The notes under the pieces: generated by a model
Seen by the model: the letters and a program-made list of their open reading frames with translations, nothing else
Told to the model about the DNA's origin: nothing
Databases searched by the model: none
Source of the DNA: Yponomeuta sedellus
Lineage: Eukaryota > Arthropoda > Insecta > Lepidoptera > Yponomeutidae
Assembly: GCA_934045075.1 (NCBI GenBank)
Contig: OW203725.1
Coordinates: 14,816,269-14,880,268, forward strand
Direction: 5' to 3'
DNA: 64,000 bases
Position numbers and translations under genes: made by a program
In this document: positions 22,025 through 30,741 of the stretch, in pieces
How the letters are laid out: each line of letters opens with the position of its first letter
Position numbering within the stretch: the stretch's first letter is position 1

Positions 22025-24800
22025 CTTCTTTAGCCAAGCCAACAACTCCATCGAGAGGTGCAGTATTCCCACCCTTTACATCCGTTCCAAAGGAAAGGTG
22101 GCGTATAATGTGTGAGGTATTAAATGCTGCTGAAGAATATGGCTGCACATCATGCACATGAATATGGTTTATAGTGAAACTTTTTCCTGGAGCTATATGG
22201 AAACTGCCGCCCACCTAAAATTTGAAAGAACATAAACAATGATTCTAGTTTTCTTTTAGGTATTTTCCTTACATGAATATTTTAATTAGTCCACCCACTC
22301 TATTGACTTCCATGTATCCATAGATTTGGCATCCTTCCTTAAGGGCTAGTTTAGAATTTTCAAGAGAATCATCATTCTTGCATTGCTCAATAGTAGACAA
22401 GTCTGGTAAAGCCCACCTCTTTAGACGATAGGCTTCCTTTACATCATCACATGTGTTACAGCACCTAAATAAAATTATTAATTGTATGAAAATGCCACAA
22501 ATATCATAATTTAAATGTTTTAAAAAAGTCTAATCATCATGTTTCTTTTCTTGTCATATGTTATTTTCTTATTTTAATGAATGCAGTACAATTCCTACTA
22601 AAGTTGCCAAATTTTTAAGACAGCATAGTAGTCAAATTTATGAAACTATGATTCCTTAAAATATACCTCCAATACAGTTTTAATAGTCCTTCACTTTCTG
22701 CTTCATTAGTCAAACTGCATTTGACTAGACAGTGTTATCTATAGAAGATGGTTACCTATCTCAAACCTCTCCGTAAACAGTATAAATAATCTGAGGTAAA
22801 ATCTTTGCCTTGTAAAGTCTGTTACAGACTGTATATGGCATTTTATATCGTGTTATTTGAATTGGCGAATTGAGTGATATCTATATCACTCAATTCGCCA
22901 ATTCAAATTTACTTTTGTACTAAGATTTTTTTTTAAATAGTTTTATGTACCAATTAACAAAGAGAAGCAAGTAGACCTAGATTTTACAAAAAAATACTTA
23001 CTGAGAATCATTGAGATTGGCTCCATAACAACTGCCACAAACAAAAGTAGCAATTTCTGAATTATTTTGTCTAACCTGGAAAAATCACCATAATGCATTT
23101 TATTGGACAATTAACATGTAGCAACTTGCTATCTAAAATATACAAACATAATAGTAATACATTTAATGGGAAACTTACGAAATTATTACACTATTTTTAT
23201 TTTTTTAATGCACTAACCAGTGCTAAGGAACAAATTTAAAAACCTATTTAGAGGCTAAAAATTTCACCCATGCCGGGATTCGAACCCGCAACCTCTGGCT
23301 ATCCGTACCAGCGCTCTACCAATTGAGCCAATGGGCGACTCACGGCATCAGTGAAATTTCGAACCTCTTTACAATATTCTCTGTATTACGTACAGGCAGC
23401 GACATCTGACTTAAGCAAATTGCATTACTTACAGCCCCGACTACCTACTTTGTAGATGTTAAAACCTGACTGCAAAGTAGGTAGTCGGGGCTGTAAGTAA
23501 TGCAATTTGCTTAAGTCAGATGTCGCTGCCTGTACGTAATACAGAGAATATTGTAAAGAGGTTCGAAATTTCACTGATGCCGTGAGTCGCCCATTGGCTC
23601 AATTGGTAGAGCGCTAGTACGGATAGCCAGAGGTTGCGGGTTCGAATCCCGGCATGGGTGAAATTTTTAGCCTCTAAATAGGTTTTTAAATTACGAAATT
23701 ATGTTTACCTAACTACTGTTAGCATTAAGTTCACCTTTATACTTTTTGATTTGTTTTAATAGTGCAATAAATAATATTAATAATAATAGCTATGTAAAAG
23801 GAATATAAAAATATGCTTAAAGAATTCATAGTTACAGTGGTGGATGTCATGATTTCTTCCTTTTTGGGTTCATCAATAGGATTTCCATCCAAATCCAACC
23901 TTCTTTTATGGATGCTGTGGTCCATTTGAAGATGCTGTTCACCTGAAGTATCCATAGCATCTAGTACTAAATCTAGAACAAATTTTTATTGCTTAAGGAT
24001 GAAGTTAATAGTCTTAAAAGTAATATGTTTGGTTAGCTTACAATTACAAGATATTGTTGGCACAACAATGTCTATGTTTATCCGAAGCTTATGTCCTCTG
24101 GATGTATCAACAAATAACTCCTCAGAAATGTTTGGCGATAAGTAAGTATTGAGTTCCGATAAGAAGAGTAGAATCATAACTAGAGCTCCAGACAAAGTAA
24201 CTGAAATTAAAACAAAATTAAGAATGATTAGCGGCCTTATTTATAAACACTCCAAAAGTGCTCACTAAAATAGTTGCGGAAGAGATTTCACAAGGAAAAA
24301 ATATAATGTAACTACAAATTAAATAAAACGCTATAGGTTTATTTCTGGAATCATGTTTTTATAAAAAAGGCCATTTACATTTGATTACAGAAAAAAATAA
24401 AACAATGTGTAGTCATATCAATAATATTGCGACAATGTTTTGCTGATGGTATAAGGCTATTTCTTTAATTGCAATACAATACTAATTTCAGTAGGTAGTC
24501 TGTAAGTATATGCACCAAAATCACCACCATGGATGGCATGGATAAGCGAAGTCAAGAGTTAAGGTACGTGAACACATGAGATTCAGCTTTAGTGGCTAAG
24601 GCTGAGGTCTGTGAAACAGTCCGGTTTTCTCGGAATGTTTTTTCCTTCACCGTAAGTGATCGTATTCATACTGAAAATAAAATCACTGAAGACTGGAAAA
24701 ACTTACTTGTTGCGCCGGTGGCAGTTTTCACTCGAAAGTCTTCTAAAGTTTTCGCATAAGCGTCAAAGTGCTTGAATCGATCAATAAGATTTGTAGACAT
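22025..24800 (-). CDS. ERGIC3: ER-Golgi intermediate compartment protein 3 (six exons; C-terminus not found)
   Basis: The exons, in gene order, are 24707-24800, 24042-24200, 23836-23972, 23002-23075, 22299-22464 and 22025-22214. All have GT/AG borders and the phases fit, giving 273 codons. The start reads RFKHFDAYAKTLEDFRVKT. A transmembrane helix follows (TLSGALVMILLFLSEL), then the lumenal domain with ELFVDTSRG, LDAMDTSGEQ, the paired-cysteine motifs CGSCYGA and CCNTC, EGCQIYGYMEVNRVGGSFH and HVHD. ERGIC3 cycles cargo between ER and Golgi with the ERGIC1/2 complex. The protein normally ends with about 110 more residues including a second transmembrane helix. These are not found below 22025, so the gene is either interrupted by a long intron reaching past ROMO1 or incomplete. 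Intron 3 carries the palindromic element. Confidence 0.9.
22856..22907. repeat. Perfect 25-bp hairpin in ERGIC3 intron 4
   Basis: Arms 22856-22880 and 22883-22907 are exact complements with a two-base spacer. The arm contains GAATTGGCGAATTGAGTG. It lies in the intron between exons 5 and 4 and may be the relic of a short foldback element. Confidence 0.7.
23265..23336 (-). other. tRNA-Arg-like unit (left arm)
   Basis: This is the mirror copy of the unit at 23589-23660, with one base difference (GGTACGG against AGTACGG beside the anticodon loop). The A and B boxes are intact on the minus strand, so two polymerase III-type promoters point away from each other's tails. Confidence 0.6.
23589..23660 (+). 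other. tRNA-Arg-like unit (right arm)
   Basis: It has an A box (TGGCTCAATTGGTAGAGCGC), a 7-base anticodon-like loop GTACGGA with ACG in the anticodon place and T at position 33, and a perfect B box (GGGTTCGAATCCCGG). The acceptor arms GCCCATT and CATGGGT pair at five or six of seven positions. Mismatches in the acceptor, T and anticodon stems, and its place in a repeat arm, argue against a working tRNA gene, but the polymerase III promoter boxes look intact. Confidence 0.6.
24480..24665 (-). repeat. SINE-like remnant in ERGIC3 intron 1
   Basis: TTTTTTCCTTCACCGTAAG (24640-24658) and the preceding GGTTTTCTC block resemble the body of the SINE at 59930-60180. No head or tail is clear, so this is a degraded fragment. 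Confidence 0.3.
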
Positions 24801-24935
24801 GTTGTACCTAGTTACAGATGTGTAAAGACGAAGTGTAATGTAATTCTGGTCGGTTTTATTAGAATTCTTTAGTTCTTTGCGGTGTTGTGTGTATTGTTGG
24901 TTGGTTGGCTGCATGCACACAGACTCAATAGACAC

Positions 24936-26439
24936 AAAATAGAGAGAGACACTGGCATTTCATTTGTTCTGTGAGCAGCATGCTTAATATTGTTCTGTGC
25001 AGCATGCATGCGCACTGTTTAAAGCTGCACGAAGCGAAGCGAACAAAGGTATAAATAACACGGATGTCAAAAAAAGATGGATGGAACATGGAACCTTCTA
25101 TGAAGCAGACAAATGGCCGCCGCGGGCGTCTCTTTATGTATGCGTGCCATCGGTGTTGCCAGACTAATATCACTTTGCCCACCTTTTCAAATCAAGAGAA
25201 TCAAGGTGCTTCAGGGTGCTAACTAGCGCCACCAATGGAAAAAAGTCATAAGTTGTGTTATAATATGTTTTATTTTAAAAGTGAACATGAAAAATCTAGC
25301 ATCTAACATTGATAGCACTTTCTTTTAGTTTGTTACTATAGAATCAAATCGGGTGTAACTATATTTACTTATTTTAAGGTGCTAATATGGAGTGAAGTAT
25401 TGTATAAAAAAAAATTGGGAGTTTTGGAATCGACAAATTTAGTGTTTTTGTAGCAGATACCTATAACAACTGCCTCTTATTTTTTCTTCAATTTTTAAAA
25501 CATTGATAAAGACGAATAAGAAACAAGAATTAGAAAGAGAAACTTATTACATTTACAAATTAACGTGAAACAGCGTCACCAACTAACTCACGCGCTCAAT
25601 TTACTCACATTATCACATGTGACGAATAAGTGGAAAGTTTTGGATACAAAATATCTAAGTAATATCACTGCCACCCACAACGGTGGCGGGTGTTTGACAA
25701 CTTAACTAATATCAGCTGGATGTCAGCTGTCAATAATTATTGTAGGTTATCTCTTGTTTTTTATGTTTGTGGTATAGCCATTGGCACTATAAAAAGAAAG
25801 AGACGGCTCATGCACAACGTTGTTAGATGTCCACACACAGCACGGCTTGAACAGAATTGATGCGGCAAATTTCGTACAATTAGATATTTGAAGATAATAA
25901 AGATATGTTATTTTATAAGGGTTACGGTTGCGTATTTCCATAACTCCAAAACTACTACTATAAAAACACTAATAAATGCAACAAATACATATTTCTCAAC
26001 TTTTCGGGAATTTTTACCGAAAAAAAAACTGGTATCACTGCGGTATTTGACATCCCAATTTGTAAGTAATTATAGAAAAGTAAACAAAACCTAATAAGGA
26101 AAAATATCACGAATCAGTAACTTAAAACATTACTTACGCATGGTAGGTGCTCCTATGAGACTTATTGCATTTTTTCGAGAAGTGTATCACACCACCGTAG
26201 TCCGTACCACACAAAACGGCATTTCTTAAAATTTTCTTATGTGTCAAACAAGACTTACAGGCACTGCTGCCCGGAGCGTAATCACAGATTAGATAATATG
26301 GCGTAATGGCGGCAGAGTGGCCGACTTGGTGTATCTGTGTGAGTTAGCTCGTGTATGCACACGAAAGTGTAGGACTAGGGGTGCTTCACACCCTTTCAAT
26401 GCGAGATGGCATCCGTCTTTTTTTGACATCCGTGATATA
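24936..26439. other. ERGIC3 upstream region, no gene recognised
   Basis: It contains the likely ERGIC3 promoter close to 24935-25200. A short segment with CTTTTTTTGACATCCGTG occurs in both orientations (about 25038-25070 and 26405-26432), indicating a dispersed repeat. No convincing coding frame is present. Confidence 0.4.
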
Positions 26440-26556
26440 CAGGGTGTCTCATTCAAATCGGTCAGTATGAGAAAGTCTGAAACTATAAGACATACGAAGA
26501 TCTGTTCTGAGGAACCATGTCATCGATTTTAATAACAAGAAAAACTGCATTCATAC

Positions 26557-26664
26557 TGTTGTAGTAGGTACTCTTAAAATATTGTATGTGGGTTATCTGA
26601 AATAAACCAGTTTTACTTGAGCCAGCACACGCGTCGTATCATTACCTCCGACTCAAACACTACA
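26557..26664 (+). repeat. Gypsy 5' LTR
   Basis: 108 bp, TG...CA ends, AATAAA at 26601-26606, identical to 43000-43107. Confidence 0.9.
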
Positions 26665-26682
26665 TGGTGTCAGGTGTGGCTA
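26665..26682 (+). other. Gypsy primer-binding site candidate
   Basis: TGGTGTCAGGTGTGGCTA begins directly after the LTR with the TGG expected from a tRNA 3' CCA. The matching tRNA was not identified. Confidence 0.55.
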
Positions 26683-26771
26683 GAATCGGGTCGAATTCAT
26701 CTAGATATCATTCTAGAATCCGTGTCTCCCAAAAGTTGTAGTAAAATATCAAAGTGATAAGTGGTGTGAAA

Positions 26772-27908
26772 ATGGAACAACTAAATCAACCTGCGCCTTT
26801 GTCGGAAGTTGGCAACATGGCGGATAATTGGCGTGACTGGAAAAATACTTTTGATTGGTACTTGATAGCCACGGGACGGAACGAAGCACCGGACAAAGAA
26901 AAATGTGCCTTATTCCTACATGTCATAGGAAAGGTGGGTCGAGAAATATACAACGAACTTGAGTTTGAGTCTGGCGATGACATGAAATTCCAGTCTTTAT
27001 GTGAAAAATTTCAACGGCGATGCGACCCTTTGAAAAATGTAAACTTTGAGCGTCATGTGTTCTTTGAATCTTATCAGTTAGAAGAACCGTTCGAGAAATT
27101 TTTGGCGAGCATAAAGATTAAAAGTAGATCATGCGAGTTTGGTAACCTAAGAGAAAGTATGGTGTTGACGCAATTGATCAGAGGTATCAAGGATGGCCAA
27201 CTGCGGGAGAGAATGCTTCGTAAGAGTGACCTGAAGCTGGAGGAGGCGGTAGGATGGTGCCGCGCGGCTGAAGTAGCGTGCGCGCAGGCAGCGACCGTGG
27301 CGGCCGGGCCGGGCCCGGGCCCCGCGGCGCCGCGCGCCGACGTCGAGCCGCTGGACGCGCGCCCCGCCGCCGCCGCCGCCCGCCGCAGCGCGCGACGAGG
27401 TCGCCGCCGCCCGGGACGCGCCCGCGAGCCGTCGTCGTCATCGAGTAAATGCGTGCGCTGTGATAGTGCTCATGAGAGGAATGCGTGCCCAGCTTACAAT
27501 GTGACGTGTTTCCGTTGTGATAGGCGTGGACATTTCGCGAGATGTTGCAAAGCGCGCAGTGTTAGAGAAGTTTATTATTCGTCTTATGAGGATGACAGTG
27601 AAGCCGGGGAGCTCGTGATAAATGGAATCGAATTAAATGCGGTAGACGAAAAAGCGTGGCGTGAGACGGTGACGGTGAACGGAGTGCCGGTGGTCTTCAA
27701 ATTAGACAGCGGCGCCGATGCATGCGTCATGTCGCTGCACAGCTACATGTCATCGGGTTTCGGTAAAGAAAACTTGACTCGGACGGATACGATCCTGCGC
27801 GAAGTGAGTAAAAACACTTTACCTGTTGTAGGGTATTTTATGGCGGACTTAATATATGGAGAAAAAAAATACTTTGCGAAAGATATTTGTGTTAGATGTA
27901 AAATGTAA
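26772..27908 (+). CDS. Gypsy gag and aspartic protease
   Basis: The frame opens at ATG 26754, but the second ATG (26772, MEQLNQPAPL) is the usual kind of gag start. The gag capsid region (WRDWKNTFDWYL, FLHVIGKVGREIYNEL) is followed by a very GC-rich Ala/Pro/Arg linker (about 27290-27440), then zinc knuckles (CVRCDSAHERNAC, CFRCDRRGHFARCC) and the retropepsin motif FKLDSGADACVM. It ends at TAA (27906-27908), just after an A8 run near 27860-27870. The pol frame is entered there by a one-base change of frame, either programmed frameshifting or an indel. It resembles the K02A2.6-like gypsy lineage. Confidence 0.85.
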   Translation: MEQLNQPAPLSEVGNMADNWRDWKNTFDWYLIATGRNEAPDKEKCALFLHVIGKVGREIYNELEFESGDDMKFQSLCEKFQRRCDPLKNVNFERHVFFESYQLEEPFEKFLASIKIKSRSCEFGNLRESMVLTQLIRGIKDGQLRERMLRKSDLKLEEAVGWCRAAEVACAQAATVAAGPGPGPAAPRADVEPLDARPAAAAARRSARRGRRRPGRAREPSSSSSKCVRCDSAHERNACPAYNVTCFRCDRRGHFARCCKARSVREVYYSSYEDDSEAGELVINGIELNAVDEKAWRETVTVNGVPVVFKLDSGADACVMSLHSYMSSGFGKENLTRTDTILREVSKNTLPVVGYFMADLIYGEKKYFAKDICVRCKM

Positions 27909-28473
27909 CAACTTGTTGTCAAGGGAGGCATGCGTAGATTTAAATCTTATTATGAGAATTAATGAGAATGTTGTAGACAAAAACAATGACAAATTAAATA
28001 AATTACTTAAATCACACAAACATCTATTTGAAGGCATTGGTCGACTACCAGGGGTTCATAAACTGGTCATAGACGAATCAGTTCCACCGGTAGTCAGAGG
28101 GTCGAGAAAAATACCTATAAAAATTAAACCTAGACTGCTCGAGGAGCTGAATCGTCTTATGAGTCTGGGCATAATTACTAGGGTGGACGAACCAACTGAT
28201 TGGGTTTCAAACATAGTGTTGGTAGAAAAACCAGACGGTAAATTAAGACTTTGTCTGGATCCGCAGCCTTTAAACCAAGCTATAAAGCGGAGTCATTTTC
28301 AACTGCCAACTTTGGACGAAATCGCAGGTAATTTATCTGGGGCAAAGTTTTTCTCAAAATTAGACGCCAGTAAAGGGTTCTACATGATAGTTCTAGACGA
28401 TGCTAGCTCGAAACTTTGCACTTTTGCGACCCCTTTTGGTCGTTTTAAATTTTTAAGGTTGCCATTTGGTATC
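27856..28473 (+). CDS. Gypsy pol 5' part: start of reverse transcriptase (interrupted)
   Basis: The frame 27856-28476 overlaps the protease end and reads the RT fingers and palm: VVRGSRKIPIKIKPRLLEEL, DWVSNIVLVEKPDGKLRLCL, FFSKLDASKGFYMIVL (first catalytic Asp) and FLRLPFG. It then runs into the LTR of the BEL element at 28474. The reading continues in frame at the other side of that insertion (40302), so the interruption is a clean insertion with a 5-bp duplication and no loss of gypsy bases. The enzyme would copy the element RNA to DNA. Confidence 0.85.
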
Positions 28474-28684
28474 TGATTAATTGAAACACTCACACTTTGC
28501 AACTGACTTCACTTTTATTTGTACGGGAAAACTTTTTAGTACGGAGCCACGATAGGCTGATATACACTACATTGAAACACAACCCTACCGCGATGTAATT
28601 AACTACCAGCGCCATCTAGCGAGTTTGTGTAACAAACAATTTTATCGTTAGCAAAATATTAATTTTGTGAATTAAAGTTAAACA
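28474..28684 (-). repeat. BEL element B 3' LTR
   Basis: 211 bp with TG/CA ends, one base different from 40091-40301. The adjoining minus-strand sequence GGCCGGCGGAA (about 28685-28695) is a plausible polypurine tract. Confidence 0.9.
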
Positions 28685-28767
28685 TTCCGCCGGCCAAGGA
28701 CGATTACAGTCCTTAAATATGTAAAGAAAACAAAAAAAATTAAAACGAAATAATAAGTAAATAAAAA

Positions 28768-30390
28768 TCACTGTACGTCAGGCTCATCCAGGGGCAGAGG
28801 GCATAATTTTGCGATTGGTCTCTTGAAGACGTTATCCTTATATTTTAAAGTAACAACTCTTGTTATGCCATCTGTACCTGGGTGTTTCTGAATTATACGT
28901 CCCAAAAGCCATTTTCCCGGAGGGAGCATATCATCCTTTACTAACACAACGGTGCCAATAGGGAGATCAGGTTGTTGAGTGTTCCATTTGTAACGATGTT
29001 GCAATGTCGTTAAATATTCGTTTCGCCAACGACGCCATAAACATTGCACCATACGTTGAATTATGTGCCATCGATTCAACGGGCTGAGTTTAACATTAAG
29101 TAAAGAAGGCTCAGGAACACCGATTAAGGGCTCTCCGATAAGAAAGTGACTAGGTGTCAGTGGAGGTTCATCTAGAGTGGAATTTATAAGGGTGATTGGA
29201 CGGGAGTTAACACAAGCCTCAATTTGAGTTAAAAGAGTAGTTAGCTCTTCATACGTGAGAAACGTTTGGCCTATAACGCGTTTCAAATGACCCTTGACGC
29301 TTTTCACTCCAGACTCCCAGATACCTCCAAAATGTGGAGCACGCGGTGGTATAAATTTCCATTGAGTTCGATCATTAGCAAGAAGTTCCGAAATTTCAGT
29401 TACAGTCTGAGACTTGGAGTCTTTGAATGCTAGATCAAGTTCACGCGACGCGCCTACAAAGTTCGTTCCATGGTCACTCCAAAGTTCCTTGCAGTGCCCA
29501 CGTCGAGCAGTGAAACGCCGAAATGCGGCAATAAACGCAGCAGAGGTAAGATCAGTTACCAACTCTAAATGAATGGCTTTTGTTACGGTGCACACAAACA
29601 AAGAAACATAAGCTTTACAAGTTCTCTTGCATCTACCAGGATAAGCCTTCATTGTAAAAGGTCCACAAAAGTCTACTCCACTTATAATAAAAGGACGACC
29701 AGGTTTAACACGAAATTTAGGTAAATTTGCCATAAAGGGAACCAGTGGATTAGCCTTTTGCTTGAAACAGGGTATACATTTTTTAATTACTGTTTTCACC
29801 ACATTCTTTACTCGTGTAATCCAAAATTTTTGTCGAATTACATTCAAAGTTAGTTGGTGCCCTCCATGCAGAGATTTCAAATGTGCGTTCGAAACGATAA
29901 GTTTGGATAGTGCACAATCACCGCTTAAAAGGATGGGATTTTTCATATCCTTTGGAATCTCCGCATTAGAGAGTCGCCCTCCAACACGAACAATACCTTC
30001 GTCATCGATAAATGGATGCAGTACATATATTTTACTCGATTTTTGAACTGGTTTACCCAGTGACAAGCGATCGATCTCATCTCGGAATGAAATGGATTGT
30101 GATATTTTAATACAACGGTTAAGAGCATCATCAAGCTCCACAGTGGTTAGATATGTGGGCTCAGCAAATAACTGCTTAGTTATCCTAGCTTTGCTTAGTT
30201 TAACATAACGAAAACAGTAAGCAGTCACTCGGACCAATTTTAATAGTGTTGAGAATCGTTTTAGATAAGAAATCGCATCATCATTTTCGATCAAATTAAC
30301 ATTGGATAATATTTTAGTAGATTTCATTTCTAAATTTGTGAAAGGTGTGTCAATAGAAGAATGTTCAATTTCACCTTTATCATACAAAAA
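28768..30390 (-). CDS. BEL element B gag-pol, C-terminal part: integrase and DUF5641
   Basis: The BEL portion of this frame begins at the LINE junction (30390) and stops at 28768. It carries the integrase zinc-binding region (HGGHQLTLNVIRQKFW, CIPCFKQ), the core with GVDFCGPF, LWSDHGTNFVG and PHFGGIWESGVKS (D, D and E positions), VNSRPIT, PSHFLIGEPL, and the C-terminal DUF5641 fold (LPIGTVVLVKDDMLPPGKW, GRIIQKHPG). The open frame extends upstream into LINE sequence to 30489 only by chance. Both halves being open shows that the LINE insertion is the only visible lesion. Confidence 0.9.
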   Translation of the reverse strand, partial: FLYDKGEIEHSSIDTPFTNLEMKSTKILSNVNLIENDDAISYLKRFSTLLKLVRVTAYCFRYVKLSKARITKQLFAEPTYLTTVELDDALNRCIKISQSISFRDEIDRLSLGKPVQKSSKIYVLHPFIDDEGIVRVGGRLSNAEIPKDMKNPILLSGDCALSKLIVSNAHLKSLHGGHQLTLNVIRQKFWITRVKNVVKTVIKKCIPCFKQKANPLVPFMANLPKFRVKPGRPFIISGVDFCGPFTMKAYPGRCKRTCKAYVSLFVCTVTKAIHLELVTDLTSAAFIAAFRRFTARRGHCKELWSDHGTNFVGASRELDLAFKDSKSQTVTEISELLANDRTQWKFIPPRAPHFGGIWESGVKSVKGHLKRVIGQTFLTYEELTTLLTQIEACVNSRPITLINSTLDEPPLTPSHFLIGEPLIGVPEPSLLNVKLSPLNRWHIIQRMVQCLWRRWRNEYLTTLQHRYKWNTQQPDLPIGTVVLVKDDMLPPGKWLLGRIIQKHPGTDGITRVVTLKYKDNVFKRPIAKLCPLPLDEPDVQ

Positions 30391-30741
30391 GGGGTGTGAT
30401 TGTGGTCGCCTCCTCGTGTGAGGGCACCTGCTTGCGCACTGGGTCCATCTCTGATGAGCCTGCTGCGGGAGCAGTGGCCCTCCTGGCACATCCTGGGCAA
30501 CGGCCCCAACTCCGGGCTGAGGCGGGTGATTGAGCGCTTTTTAGCAGCACGTCTCCTGCCGAGGTCTGGATTTGGTGACGGCGAAGAACCACTCCCGAAT
30601 CAGTGGCGGGATAACCACAAACCAGGTCTGTGTTGGCCTTGGGACCTAAATAACCCCAAAAAGTGCACCCGCGGCGTGTTGGGAAAGCGACGCGAGTAAT
30701 ATCCCCGCGCTTTTACATTTTTTCTGTAAAAAAAATGACAT

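Larger units (their letters stand above)
23233..23692. mobile_element. 460-bp palindromic element with tRNA-like arms (foldback)
   Basis: Two 220-bp arms (23233-23452 and 23473-23692) are complementary at 219 of 220 positions, separated by 20 bp. The outer end is AACCTATTTAGAGGC. Inside it each arm carries a tRNA-like unit (minus 23265-23336, plus 23589-23660), and the inner part of each arm is unrelated to tRNA. It sits in ERGIC3 intron 3. Parts of the same unit recur at 7800, 45512, 47290, 47523 and 59455, so it is a dispersed family. No transposase is present, so it is presumably mobilised in trans. Confidence 0.8.

Noticed and set aside
23265..23660. Functional tRNA-Arg(ACG) genes in the palindrome arms
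   Set aside because: Mismatches in acceptor and T stems, short anticodon stem, several diverged copies in repeats; better explained as tRNA-derived element sequence.
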